NCBI RefSeq assembly: GCF_963576545.1
Contig: NW_026870592.1
Coordinates: 1 to 64,000, forward strand
DNA: 64,000 bases
Source: Limanda limanda
Taxonomy: Eukaryota; Chordata; Actinopteri; Pleuronectiformes; Pleuronectidae
Direction of reading: 5' to 3'
The notes beneath the pieces are model-generated. The model searched no databases. It was not told the DNA's origin and saw only the letters and a list, made by a program, of their open reading frames with translations. The translations under genes were made by a program, and so were the position numbers. Below, one piece after another: positions 35,915-49,201 of the stretch (position 1 is the first letter of the stretch; the number at the start of each line of letters is the position of its first letter).

Positions 35915-36268
35915 GTCACTAAACAGCTGGAAACGGGGAGATCAGCCTTTTTTGGAAGCAATGGTTAACATTTTGACTTTTTCATCACATATCAGCTCCA
36001 GTGTCAGAAAAGCGCTGGAAACAGGGAGATCTGCCTTTTTTTGGAAGAAAAGGTTAAATTCTTGAATTTTTCATCACACATCATCCCAAACGTCACTAAA
36101 CAGCTGGAAACGGGGAGATAAGCCTTTTTTGGAAGCATTGATTAAGATTTCTGACTTTTTCATCACATGTCAGCCCAAGTGTCAGAAAAGCGCTGGAAAC
36201 AGGGAGATAAGCCTTTTTTGGAAGAAATGGTTAAATTCTTGAATTTTTCATCACACATCATCCCAAAT
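35915..36268 (+). repeat. A3B3-A1B1 linker monomers
   Basis: These two monomers carry the private cccaaacgtc near 36087, which recurs exactly 886 bp later near 36973. They behave as a partial copy of the five-monomer HOR that follows. Confidence 0.85.
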
Positions 36269-38040
36269 GTCACTAAACAGCTGGAAACGGGGAGATAAGC
36301 CTTTTTTGGAAGCATTGATTAAGATTTCTGACTTTTTCATCACATGTCAGCCCAAGTGTCAGAAAAGCGCTGGAAACAGGGAGATCTGCCTTTTTTTGGA
36401 AGAAAAGGTTATATTCTTGAATTTTTCATCACACATCATCCCAAATGTCACTAAACAGCTGGAAACGGGGAGATAAGCCTTTTTTGGAAGCAATGGTTAA
36501 CATTTTGACTTTTTCATCACATGTCAGCCCAAGTGTCAGAAAAGCGCTGGAAACAGGGAGATAAGCCTTTTTTGGAAGAAATGGTTAAATTCTTGAATTT
36601 TTCATCACACATCATCCCAAATGTCACTAAACAGCTGGAAACGGGGAGATAAGCCTTTTTTGGAAGCATTGATTAAGATTTCTGACTTTTTCATCACATG
36701 TCAGCCCAAGTGTCAGAAAAGCGCTGGAAACAGGGAGATCTGCCTTTTTTTGGAAGAAAAGGTTATATTCTTGAATTTTTCATCACACATCATCCCAAAT
36801 GTCACTAAACAGCTGGAAACGGGGAGATAAGCCTTTTTTGGAAGCAATCGTTAACATTTTGACTTTTTCATCACATATCAGCTCCAGTGTCAGAAAAGCG
36901 CTGGAAACAGGGAGATCTGCCTTTTTTTGGAAGAAAAGGTTAAATTCTTGAATTTTTCATCACACATCATCCCAAACGTCACTAAACAGCTGGAAACGGG
37001 GAGATAAGCCTTTTTTGGAAGCATTGATTAAGATTTCTGACTTTTTCATCACATGTCAGCCCAAGTGTCAGAAAAGCGCTGGAAACAGGGAGATAAGCCT
37101 TTTTTGGAAGAAATGGTTAAATTCTTGAATTTTTCATCACACATCATCCCAAATGTCACTAAACAGCTGGAAACGGGGAGATAAGCCTTTTTTGGAAGCA
37201 TTGATTAAGATTTCTGACTTTTTCATCACATGTCAGCCCAAGTGTCAGAAAAGCGCTGGAAACAGGGAGATCTGCCTTTTTTTGGAAGAAAAGGTTATAT
37301 TCTTGAATTTTTCATCACACATCATCCCAAATGTCACTAAACAGCTGGAAACGGGGAGATAAGCCTTTTTTGGAAGCAATGGTTAACATTTTGACTTTTT
37401 CATCACATGTCAGCCCAAGTGTCAGAAAAGCGCTGGAAACAGGGAGATAAGCCTTTTTTGGAAGAAATGGTTAAATTCTTGAATTTTTCATCACACATCA
37501 TCCCAAATGTCACTAAACAGCTGGAAACGGGGAGATAAGCCTTTTTTGGAAGCATTGATTAAGATTTCTGACTTTTTCATCACATGTCAGCCCAAGTGTC
37601 AGAAAAGCGCTGGAAACAGGGAGATCTGCCTTTTTTTGGAAGAAAAGGTTATATTCTTGAATTTTTCATCACACATCATCCCAAATGTCACTAAACAGCT
37701 GGAAACGGGGAGATAAGCCTTTTTTGGAAGCAATCGTTAACATTTTGACTTTTTCATCACATATCAGCTCCAGTGTCAGAAAAGCGCTGGAAACAGGGAG
37801 ATCTGCCTTTTTTTGGAAGAAAAGGTTAAATTCTTGAATTTTTCATCACACATCATCCCAAATGTCACTAAACAGCTGGAAACGGGGAGATAAGCCTTTT
37901 TTGGAAGCATTGATTAAGATTTCTGACTTTTTCATCACATGTCAGCCCAAGTGTCAGAAAAGCGCTGGAAACAGGGAGATAAGCCTTTTTTGGAAGAAAT
38001 GGTTAAATTCTTGAATTTTTCATCACACATCATCCCAAAT
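36269..38040 (+). repeat. Five-monomer HOR (886 bp), two copies
   Basis: Two exact-length copies, 36269-37154 and 37155-38040, have the order A1B2-A2B1-A1B2-A3B3-A1B1, with caatcg at 36845 and 37731. This is the same order, including the caatcg tag in the same monomer, as in 1-1704, about 35-36 kb away. The cccaaacgtc tag is found in the first copy but not the second. Confidence 0.92.
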
Positions 38041-40344
38041 GTCACTAAACAGCTGGAAACGGGGAGATAAGCCTTTTTTGGAAGCAATGGTTAACATTTT
38101 GACTTTTTCATCACATATCAGCTCCAGTGTCAGAAAAGCGCTGGAAACAGGGAGATCTGCCTTTTTTTGGAAGAAATGGTTAAATTCTTGAATTTTTTAT
38201 CACACATCATCCCAAATGTCACTAAACAGCTGGAAACGGGGAGATAAGCCTTTTTTGGAAGCATTGATTAAGATTTCTGACTTTTTCATCACATGTCAGC
38301 CCAAGTGTCAGAAAAGCGCTGGAAACAGGGAGATAAGCCTTTTTTGGAAGAAAAGGTTAAATTCTTGAATTTTTCATCACACATCATCCCAAATGTCACT
38401 AAACAGCTGGAAACGGGGAGATAAGCCTTTTTTGGAAGCATTGATTAAGATTTCTGACTTTTTCATCACATGTCAGCCCAAGTGTCAGAAAAGCGCTGGA
38501 AACAGGGAGATCTGCCTTTTTTTGGAAGAAAAGGTTATATTCTTGAATTTTTCATCACACATCATCCCAAATGTCACTAAACAGCTGGAAACGGGGAGAT
38601 AAGCCTTTTTTGGAAGCATTGATTAAGATTTCTGACTTTTTCATCACATGTCAGCCCAAGTGTCAGAAAAGTGCTGGAAACAGGGAGATCTGACTTTTTT
38701 TGGAAGAAAAGGTTATATTCTTGAATTTTTCATCACACATCATCCCAAATGTCACTAAACAGCTGGAAACGGGGAGATAAGCCTTTTTTGGAAGCAATGG
38801 TTAACATTTTGACTTTTTCATCACATATCAGCTCCAGTGTCAGAAAAGCACTGGAAACAGGGAGATCTGCCTTTTTTTGGAAGAAAAGGTTAAATTCTTG
38901 AATTTTTCATCACACATCATCCCAAATGTCACTAAACAGCTGGAAACGGGGAGATAAGCCTTTTTTGGAAGCATTGATTAAGATTTCTGACTTTTTCATC
39001 ACATGTCAGCCCAAGTGTCAGAAAAGCGCTGGAAACAGGGAGATAAGCCTTTTTTGGAAGAAATGGTTAAATTCTTGAATTTTTCATTACACATCATCCC
39101 AAATGTCACTAAACAGCTGGAAACGGGGAGATAAGCCTTTTTTGGAAGCATTGATTAAGATTTCTGACTTTTTCATCACATGTCAGCCCAAGTGTCAGAA
39201 AAGCGCTGGAAACAGGGAGATAAGCCTTTTTTGGAAGAAATGGTTAAATTCTTGAATTTTTCATCACACATCATCCCAAATGTCACTAAACAGCTGGAAA
39301 CGGGGAGATAAGCCTTTTTTGGAAGCATTGATTAAGATTTCTGACTTTTTCATCACATGTCAGCCCAAGTGTCAGAAAAGCGCTGGAAACAGGGAGATCT
39401 GCCTTTTTTTGGAAGAAAAGGTTATATTCTTGAATTTTTCATCACACATCATCCCAAATGTCACTAAACAGCTGGAAACGGGGAGATAAGCCTTTTTTGG
39501 AAGCAATGGTTAACATTTTGACTTTTTCATCACATGTCAGCCCAAGTGTCAGAAAAGTGCTGGAAACAGGGAGATAAGCCTTTTTTGGAAGAAATGGTTA
39601 AATTCTTGAATTTTTCATCACACATCATCCCAAATGTCACTAAACAGCTGGAAACGGGGAGATAAGCCTTTTTTGGAAGCATTGATTAAGATTTCTGACT
39701 TTTTCATCACATGTCAGCCCAAGTGTCAGAAAAGCGCTGGAAACAGGGAGATCTACCTTTTTTTGGAAGAATAGGTTATATTCTTGAATTTTTCATCACA
39801 CATCATCCCAAATGTCACTAAACAGCTGGAAACGGGGAGATAAGCCTTTTTTGGAAGCAATGGTTAACATTTTGACTTTTTCATCACATGTCAGCCCAAG
39901 TGTCAGAAAAGCGCTGGAAACAGGGAGATAAGCCTTTTTTGGAAGAAATGGTTAAATTCTTGAATTTTTCATCACACATCATCACAAATGTCACTAAACA
40001 GCTGGAATCGGGGAGATAAGCCTTTTTTGGAAGCATTGATTAAGATTTCTGACTTTTTCATCACATGTCAGCCCAAGTGTCAGAAAAGCGCTGGAAACAG
40101 GGAGATAAGCCTTTTTTGGAAGAAATGGTTAAATTCTTGAATTTTTCATCACACATCATCCCAAATGTCACTAAACAGCTGGAAACGGGGAGATAAGCCT
40201 TTTTTGGAAGCATTGATTAAGATTTCTGACTTTTTCATCACATGTCAGCCCAAGTGTCAGAAAAGCGCTGGAAACAGGGAGATCTGCCTTTTTTTGGAAG
40301 AAAAGGTAATATTCTTGAATTTTTCATCACACATCATCCCAAAT
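38041..40344 (+). repeat. 13-monomer HOR (2304 bp), copy 1
   Basis: The order is A3B4-A1B5-A1B2-A1B2-A3B3-A1B1-A1B1-A1B2-A2B1-A1B2-A2B1-A1B1-A1B2. Tags that recur 2304 bp later are aaagcactgg (near 38847), aaagtgctgg (39555), gagatctacc (39749), gctggaatcgggg (40001) and ggtaatattc (40306). Private to this copy are gatctgacttttttt near 38688, gaataggttatattc near 39768 and catcacaaatg near 39981. Confidence 0.93.
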
Positions 40345-42648
40345 GTCACTAAACAGCTGGAAACGGGGAGATAAGCCTTTTTTGGAAGCAATGGTTAACA
40401 TTTTGACTTTTTCATCACATATCAGCTCCAGTGTCAGAAAAGCGCTGGAAACAGGGAGATCTGCCTTTTTTTGGAAGAAATGGTTAAATTCTTGAATTTT
40501 TTATCACACATCATCCCAAATGTCACTAAACAGCTGGAAACGGGGAGATAAGCCTTTTTTGGAAGCATTGATTAAGATTTCTGACTTTTTCATCACATGT
40601 CAGCCCAAGTGTCAGAAAAGCGCTGGAAACAGGGAGATAAGCCTTTTTTGGAAGAAAAGGTTAAATTCTTGAATTTTTCATCATACATCATCCCAAATGT
40701 CACTAAACAGCTGGAAACGGGGAGATAAGCCTTTTTTGGAAGCATTGATTAAGATTTCTGACTTTTTCATCACATGTCAGCCCAAGTGTCAGAAAAGCGC
40801 TGGAAACAGGGAGATCTGCCTTTTTTTGGAAGAAAAGGTTATATTCTTGAATTTTTCATCACACATCATCCCAAATGTCACTAAACAACTGCAAACGGGG
40901 AGATAAGCCTTTTTTGGAAGCATTGATTAAGATTTCTGACTTTTTCATCACATGTCAGCCCAAGTGTCAGAAAAGCGCTGGAAACAGGGAGATCTGCCTT
41001 TTTTTGGAAGAAAAGGTTATATTCTTGAATTTTTCATCACACATCATCCCAAATGTCACTAAACAGCTGGAAACGGGGAGATAAGCCTTTTTTGGAAGCA
41101 ATGGTTAACATTTTGACTTTTTCATCACATATCAGCTCCAGTGTCAGAAAAGCACTGGAAACAGGGAGATCTGCCTTTTTTTGGAAGAAAAGGTTAAATT
41201 CTTGAATTTTTCATCACACATCATCCCAAATGTCACTAAACAGCTGGAAACGGGGAGATAAGCCTTTTTTGGAAGCATTGATTAAGATTTCTGACTCTTT
41301 CATCACATGTCAGCCCAAGTGTCAGAAAAGCGCTGGAAACAGGGAGATAAGCCTTTTTTGGAAGAAATGGTTAAATTCTTGAATTTTTCATCACACATCA
41401 TCCCAAATGTCACTAAACAGCTGGAAACGGGGATATAAGCCTTTTTTGGAAGCATTGATTAAGATTTCTGACTTTTTCATCACATGTCAGCCCAAGTGTC
41501 AGAAAAGCGCTGGAAACAGGGAGATAAGCCTTTTTTGGAAGAAATGGTTAAATTCTTGAATTTTTCATCACACATCATCCCAAATGTCACTAAACAGCTG
41601 GAAACGGGGAGATAAGCCTTTTTTGGAAGCATTGATTAAGATTTCTGACTTTTTCATCACATGTCAGCCCAAGTGTCAGAAAAGCGCTGGAAACAGGGAG
41701 ATCTGCCTTTTTTTGGAAGAAAAGGTTATATTCTTGAATTTTTCATCACACATCATCCCAAATGTCACTAAACAGCTGGAAACGGGGAGATAAGCCTTTT
41801 TTGGAAGCAATGGTTAACATTTTGACTTTTTCATCACATGTCAGCCCAAGTGTCAGAAAAGTGCTGGAAACAGGGAGATAAGCCTTTTTTGGAAGAAATG
41901 GTTAAATTCTTGAATTTTTCATCACACATCATCCCAAATGTCACTAAACAGCTGGAAACGGGGAGATAAGCCTTTTTTGGAAGCATTGATTAAGATTTCT
42001 GACTTTTTCATCACATGTCAGCCCAAGTGTCAGAAAAGCGCTGGAAACAGGGAGATCTACCTTTTTTTGGAAGAAAAGGTTATATTCTTGAATTTTTCAT
42101 CACACATCATCCCAAATGTCACTAAACAGCTGGAAACGGGGAGATAAGCCTTTTTTGGAAGCAATGGTTAACATTTTGACTTTTTCATCACATGTCAGCC
42201 CAAGTGTCAGAAAAGCGCTGGAAACAGGGAGATAAGCCTTTTTTGGAAGAAATGGTTAAATTCTTGAATTTTTCATCACACATCATCCCAAATGTCACTA
42301 AACAGCTGGAATCGGGGAGATAAGCCTTTTTTGGACGCATTGATTAAGATTTCTGACTTTTTCATCACATGTCAGCCCAAGTGTCAGAAAAGCGCTGGAA
42401 ACAGGGAGATAAGCCTTTTTTGGAAGAAATGGTTAAATTCTTGAATTTTTCATCACACATCATCCCAAATGTCACTAAACAGCTGGAAACGGGGAGATAA
42501 GCCTTTTTTGGAAGCATTGATTAAGATTTCTGACTTTTTCATCACATGTCAGCCCAAGTGTCAGAAAAGCGCTGGAAACAGGGAGATCTGCCTTTTTTTG
42601 GAAGAAAAGGTAATATTCTTGAATTTTTCATCACACATCATCCCAAAT
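40345..42648 (+). repeat. 13-monomer HOR (2304 bp), copy 2
   Basis: This copy has the same length and order as the preceding 2304 bp. Private changes are catcatacatc near 40681, aacaactgcaaacgg near 40884 (both palindrome bases and the tggaaac core altered), gactctttcatc near 41296, ggggatataagcc near 41431 and ttttttggacgc near 42332. The next monomer is A3B3 and not A3B4, so the tandem series ends here. Confidence 0.93.
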
Positions 42649-43179
42649 GTCACTAAACAGCTGGAAACGGGGAGATAAGCCTTTTTTGGAAGCAATGGTT
42701 AACATTTTGACTTTTTCATCACATATCAGCTCCAGTGTCAGAAAAGCGCTGGAAACAGGGAGATCTGCCTTTTTTTGGAAGAAAAGGTTAAATTCTTGAA
42801 TTTTTCATCACACATCATCCCAAATGTCACTAAACAGCTGGAAACGGGGAGATAAGCCTTTTTTGGAAGCATTGATTAAGATTTCTGACTTTTTCATCAC
42901 ATGTCAGCCCAAGTGTCAGAAAAGCGCTGGAAACAGGGAGATAAGCCTTTTTTGGAAGAAATGGTTAAATTCTTGAATTTTTCATCACACATCATCCCAA
43001 ATGTCACTAAACAGCTGGAAACGGGGAGATAAGCCTTTTTTGGAAGCATTGATTAAGATTTCTGACTTTTTCATCACATGTCAGCCCAAGTGTCAGAAAA
43101 GCGCTGGAAACAGGGAGATAAGCCTTTTTTGGAAGAAATGGTTAAATTCTTGAATTTTTCATCACACATCATCCCAAAT
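42649..43179 (+). repeat. Three satellite monomers (A3B3, A1B1, A1B1)
   Basis: These three monomers lie between the 13-monomer and eight-monomer HORs and have no obvious tag linking them to either side. A caaatgtaac variant occurs at the start of the following monomer near 43177. Confidence 0.8.
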
Positions 43180-45159
43180 GTAACTAAACAGCTGGAAACG
43201 GGGAGATAAGCCTTTTTTGGAAGCATTGATTAAGATTTCTGACTTTTTCATCACATGTCAGCCCAAGTGTCAGAAAAGCGCTGGAAACAGGGAGATCTGC
43301 CTTTTTTTGGAAGAAAAGGTTATATTCTTGAATTTTTCATCACACATCATCCCAAATGTCACTAAACAGCTGGAAACGGGGAGATAAGCCTTTTTTGGAA
43401 GCAATGGTTAACATTTTGACTTTTTCATCACATGTCAGCCCAAGTGTCAGAAAAGCGCTGGAAACAGGGAGATAAGCCTTTTTTGGAAGAAATGGTTATA
43501 TTCTTGAATTTTTCATCACACATCATCCCAAATGTCACTAAACAGCTGGAAACGGGGAGATAAGCCTTTTTTGGAAGCATTGATTAAGATTTCTGACTTT
43601 TTCATCACATGTCAGCCCAAGTGTCAGAAAAGCGCTGGAAACAGGGAGATCTGCCTTTTTTTGGAAGAAAAGGTTATATTCTTGAATTTTTCATCACACA
43701 TCATCCCAAATGTCACTAAACAGCTGGAAACGGGGAGATAAGCCTTTTTTGGAAGCAATGGTTAACATTTTAACTTTTTCATCACATGTCAGCCCAAGTG
43801 TCAGAAAAGCGCTGGAAACAGGGAGATAAGCCTTTTTTGGAAGAAATGGTTAAATTCTTGAATTTTTCATCACACATCATCCCAAATGTCACTAAACAGC
43901 TGGAAACGGGGAGATAAGCCTTTTTTGGAAGCATTGATTAAGATTTCTGACTTTTTCATCACATGTCAGCCCAAGTGTCAGAAAAGCGCTGGAAACAGGG
44001 AGATAAGCCTTTTTTGGAAGAAATGGTTAAATTCTTGAATTTTTCATCACACATCATCCCAAATGTCACTAAACAGCTGGAAACGGGGAGATAAGCCTTT
44101 TTTGGAAGCAATGGTTAACATTTTGACTTTTTCATCACATATCAGCTCCAGTGTCAGAAATGCGCTGGAAACAGGGAGATCTGCCTTTTTTTGGAAGAAA
44201 TGGTTAAATTCTTGAATTTTTTATCACACATCATCCCAAATGTCACTAAACAGCTGGAAACGGGGAGATAAGCCTTTTTTGGAAGCATTGATTATGATTT
44301 CTGACTTTTTCATCACATGTCAGCCCAAGTGTCAGAAAAGCGCTGGAAACAGGGAGATAAGCCTTTTTTGGAAGAAAAGGTTAAATTCTTGAATTTTTCA
44401 TCACACATCATCCCCAATGTCACTAAACAGCTGGAAACGGGGAGATAAGCCTTTTTTGGAAGCATTGATTAAGATTACTGACTTTTTCATCACATGTCAG
44501 CCCAAGTGTCAGAAAAGCGCTGGAAACAGGGAGATAAGCCTTTTTTGGAAGAAATGGTTAAATTCTTGAATTTTTCATCACACATCATCCCAAATGTCAC
44601 TAAACAGCTGGAAACGGGGAGATAAGCCTTTTTCGGAAGCATTGATTAAGATTTCTGACTTTTTCATCACATGTCAGCCCAAGTGTCAGAAAAGCGCTGG
44701 AAACAGGGAGATCTGCCTTTTTTTGGAAGAAAAGGTTATATTCTTGAATTTTTCATCACACATCATCCCAAATGTCACTAAACAGCTGGAAACGGGGAGA
44801 TAAGCCTTTTTTGGAAGCAATGGTTAACATTTTGACTTTTTCATCACATGTCAGCCCAAGTGTCAGAAAAGCGCTGGAAACAGGGAGATAAGCCTTTTTT
44901 GGAAGAAATGGTTAAATTCTTGAATTTTTCATCACACATCATCCCAAATGTCACTAAACAGCTGGAAACGGGGAGATAAGCCTTTTTTGGAAGCATTGAT
45001 TAAGATTTCTGACTTTTTCATCACATGTCAGCCCAAGTGTCAGAAAAGCGCTGGAAACAGGGAGATCTGCCTTTTTTTGGAAGAAAAGGTTATATTCTTG
45101 AATTTTTCATCACACATCATCCCAAATGTCACTAAACAGCTGGAAACGGGGAGATAAGC
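43180..45159 (+). repeat. Distant copy of the eight-monomer HOR (~2 kb, partner of 4.18-6.16 kb)
   Basis: 43180-44595 has the same eight-monomer order and length (1416 bp) as 4182-5597, and the next monomer in both places carries the rare tttttcggaag followed by A2B1 and A1B2. The offset is a constant 38,998 bp, 220 monomers. It lacks gagatccgcc, actaaaaagctgg and gagatatgcc and has its own attttaac (43770), aatgcgctgg (44159), attatgatttc (44291), catccccaatg (44409) and gattactgac (44474). Confidence 0.9.
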
Positions 45160-47430
45160 CTTTTTTGGAAGCAATGGTTAACATTTTGACTTTTTCATCA
45201 CATATCAGCTCCAGTGTCAGAAAAGCGCTGGAAACAGGGAGATCTGCCTTTTTTTGGAAGAAATGGTTAAATTCTTGAATTTTTTATCACACATCATCCC
45301 AAATGTCACTAAACAGCTGGAAACGGGGAGATAAGCCTTTTTTGGAAGCATTGATTAAGATTTCTGACTTTTTCATCACATGTCAGCCCAAGTGTCAGAA
45401 AAGCGCTGGAAACAGGGAGATAAGCCTTTTTTGGAAGAAAAGGTTAAATTCTTGAATTTTTCATCACACATCATCCCAAATGTCACTAAACAGCTGGAAA
45501 CGGGGAGATAAGCCTTTTTTGGAAGCATTGATTAAGATTTCTGACTTTTTCATCACATGTCAGCCCAAGTGTCAGAAAAGCGCTGGAAACAGGGAGATAA
45601 GCCTTTTTTGGAAGAAATGGTTAAATTCTTGAATTTTTCATCACACATCATCCCAAATGTCACTAAACAGCTGGAAACGGGGAGATAAGCCTTTTTTGGA
45701 AGCATTGATTAAGATTTCTGACTTTTTCATCACATGTCAGCCCAAGTGTCAGAAAAGCGCTGGAAACAGGGAGATCTGCCTTTTTTTGGAAGAAAAGGTT
45801 ATATTCTTGAATTTTTCATCACACATCATCCCAAATGTCACTAAACAGCTGGAAACGGGGAGATAAGCCTTTTTTGGAAGCAATGGTTAACATTTTGACT
45901 TTTTCATCACATGTCAGCCCAAGTGTCAGAAAAGCGCTGGAAACAGGGAGATAAGCCTTTTTTGGAAGAAATGGTTAAATTCTTGAATTTTTCATCACAC
46001 ATCATCCCAAATGTCACTAAACAGCTGGAAACGGGGAGATAAGCCTTTTTTGGAAGCATTGATTAAGATTTCTGACTTTTTCATCACATGTCAGCCCAAG
46101 TGTCAGAAAAGCGCTGGAAACAGGGAGATAAGCCTTTTTTGGAAGAAATGGTTAAATTCTTGAATTTTTCATCACACATCATCCCAAATGTCACTAAACA
46201 GCTGGAAACGGGGAGATAAGCCTTTTTTGGAAGCATTGATTAAGATTTCTGACTTTTTCATCACATGTCAGCCCAAGTGTCAGAAAAGCGCTGGAAACAG
46301 GGAGATCTGCCTTTTTTTGGAAGAAAAGGTTATATTCTTGAATTTTTCATCACACATCATCCCAAATGTCACTAAACAGCTGGAAACGGGGAGATAAGCC
46401 TTTTTTGGAAGCATTGATTAAGATTTCTGACTTTTTCATCACATGTCAGCCCAAGTGTCAGAAAAGCGCTGGAAACAGGGAGATAAGCCTTTTTTGGAAG
46501 AAATGGTCAAATTCTTGAATTTTTCATCACACATCATCTCAAATGTCACTAAACAGCTGGAAACGGGGAGATAAGCCTTTTTTGGAAGCAATGGTTAACA
46601 TTTTGACTTTTTCATCACATATCAGCTCCAGTGTCAGAAAAGCGCTGGAAACAGGGAGATCTGCCTTTTTTTGGAAGAAAAGGTTTAATTCTTGAATTTT
46701 TCATCTCACATCATCCCAAATGTCACTAAACAGCTGGAAACGGGGAGATAAGCCTTTTTTGGAAGCATTGAGTAAGATTTCTGACTTTTTCATCACATGT
46801 CAGCCCAAGTGTCAGAAAAGCGCTGGAAACAGGGAGATAAGCCTTTTTTGGAAGAAATGGTTAAATTCTTGAATTTTTCATCACACATCATCCCAAATGT
46901 CACTAAACAGCTGGAAACGGGGAGATAAGCCTTTTTTGGAAGCATTGATTAAGATTTCTGACTTTTTCATCACATGTCAGCCCAAGTGTCAGAAAAGCGC
47001 TGGAAACAGGGAGATCTGCCTTTTTTTGGAAGAAAAGGTTATATTCTTGAATTTTTCATCACACATCATCCCAAATGTCACTAAACAGCTGGAAACGGGG
47101 AGATAAGCCTTTTTTGGAAGCAATGGTTAACATTTTGACTTTTTCATCACATATCAGCTCCAGTGTCAGAAAAGCGCTGGAAACAGGGAGATCTGCCTTT
47201 TTTTGGAAGAAAAGGTTAAATTCTTGAATTTTTCATCACACATCATCCCAAATGTCACTAAACAGCTGGAAACGGGGAGATAAGCCTTTTTTGGAAGCAT
47301 TGATTAAGATTTCTGACTTTTTCATCACATGTCAGCCCAAGTGTCAGAAAAGCGCTGGAAACAGGGAGATAAGCCTTTTTTGGAAGAAAAGGTTAAATTC
47401 TTGAATTTTTCATCACACATCATCCCAAAT
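45160..47430 (+). repeat. Satellite monomers, no clear tandem HOR
   Basis: About 13 monomers continue the A3B4-A1B5-A1B1-A1B2-A2B1 type of order without a repeat of the series within the stretch. Tags include ggtcaaattc (46506), catctcaaatg (46536), ggtttaattc (46683), ttcatctcac (46702) and cattgagtaag (46767). Several of these reappear in related form at 50.4-50.6 and 55.5-55.8 kb. Confidence 0.8.
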
Positions 47431-48491
47431 GTCACTAAACAGCTGGAAACGGGGAGATAAGCCTTTTTTGGAAGCATTGATTAAGATTTCTGACTTTTTC
47501 ATCACATGTCAGCCCAAGTGTCAGAAAAGCGCTGGAAACAGGGAGAAAAGCCTTTTTTGGAAGAAAAGGTTATATTCTTGAATTTTTCATCACACATCAT
47601 CCCAAATGTCACTAAACAGCTGGAAACGGGGAGATAAGCCTTTTTTGGAAGCAATGGTTAACATTTTGACTTTTTCATCACATGTCAGCCCAAGTGTCAG
47701 AAAAGCGCTGGAAACAGGGAGATAAGCCTTTTTTGGAAGAAATGGTTAAATTCTTGAATTTTTCATCACACATCATCCCAAATGTCACTAAACAGCTGGA
47801 AACGGGGAGATAAGCCTTTTTTGGAAGCATTGATTAAGATTCCTGACTTTTTCATCACATGTCAGCCCAAGTGTCAGAAAAGCGCTGGAAACAGGGAGAT
47901 CTGCCTTTTTTTGGAAGAAAAGGTTATATTCTTGAATTTTTCATCACACATCATCCCAAATGTCACTAAACAGCTGGAAACGGGGAGATAAGCCTTTTTT
48001 GGAAGCAATGGTTAACATTTTGACTTTTTCATCACATGTCAGCCCAAGTGTCAGAAAAGCGCTGGAAACAGGGAGATAAGCCTTTTTTGGAAGAAATGGT
48101 TAAATTCTTGAATTTTTCATCACACATCATCCCAAATGTCACTAAACAGCTGGAAACGGGGAGATAAGCCTTTTTTGGAAGCATTGATTAAGATTCCTGA
48201 CTTTTTCATCACATGTCAGCCCAAGTGTCAGAAAAGCGCTGGAAACAGGGAGATCTGCCTTTTTTTGGAAGAAAAGGTTATATTCTTGAATTTTTCATCA
48301 CACATCATCCCAAATGTCACTAAACAGCTGGAAACGGGGAGATAAGCCTTTTTTGGAAGCAATGGTTAACATTTTGACTTTTTCATCACATGTCAGCCCA
48401 AGTGTCAGAAAAGCGCTGGAAACAGGGAGATAAGCCTTTTTTGGAAGAAATGGTTAAATTCTTGAATTTTTCATTACACATCATCCCAAAT
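47431..48491 (+). repeat. Two-monomer HOR (~354 bp), three copies
   Basis: A1B2-A2B1 occurs three times in a row: 47431-47783, 47784-48137 and 48138-48491. Copies two and three share gattcctgac at about 47839 and 48193. Copy one has an odd B half, gggagaaaagcc with six T and a B2-type ggttatattc, and is 353 bp. Copy three ends with ttttcattac. Confidence 0.88.
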
Positions 48492-49201
48492 GTCACTAAA
48501 CAGCTGGAAACGGGGAGATAAGCCTTTTTTGGAAGCAATGGTTAACATTTTGACTTTTTCATCACATATCAGCTCCAGTGTCAGAAAAGCGCTGGAAACA
48601 GGGAGATCTGCCTTTTTTTTGGAAGAAATGGTTAAATTCTTGAATTTTTTATCACACATCATCCCAAATGTCACTAAACAGCTGGAAACGGGGAGATAAG
48701 CCTTTTTTGGAAGCATTGATTAAGATTTCTGACTTTTTCATCACATGTCAGCCCAAGTGTCAGAAAAGCGCTGGAAACAGGGAGATCTGCCTTTTTTTGG
48801 AAGAAAAGGTTATATTCTTGAATTTTTCATCACACATCATCCCAAATGTCACTAAACAGCTGGAAACGGGGAGATAAGCCTTTTTTGGAAGCATTGATTA
48901 AGATTTCTGACTTTTTCATCACATGTCAGCCCAAGTGTCAGAAAAGCGCTGGAAACAGGGAGATAAGCCTTTTTTGGAAGAAATGGTTAAATTCTTGAAT
49001 TTTTCATCACACATCATCCCAAATGTCACTAAACAGCTGGAAACGGGGAGATAAGCCTTTTTTGGAAGCAATGGTTAACATTTTGACTTTTTCATCACAT
49101 ATCAGCTCCAGTGTCAGAAAAGCGCTGGAAACAGGGAGATCTGCCTTTTTTTGGAAGAAAAGGTTAAATTCTTGAATTTTTCATCACACATCATCCCAAA
49201 T
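48492..49201 (+). repeat. Four linker monomers (A3B4, A1B2, A1B1, A3B3)
   Basis: The A3B4 half here has eight T (near 48612), like the B4 copies near 21498, 57472 and 60661. The following monomers are ordinary. Confidence 0.8.

Noticed and set aside
43177..43190. Shared caaatgtaac at 6835 and 43177 as another long-range duplication tag
   Set aside because: The preceding B halves differ (B2 at 6.8 kb, B1 at 43.1 kb) and the spacing does not fit the 38,998-bp offset of the neighbouring shared segment, so the two changes are probably independent.
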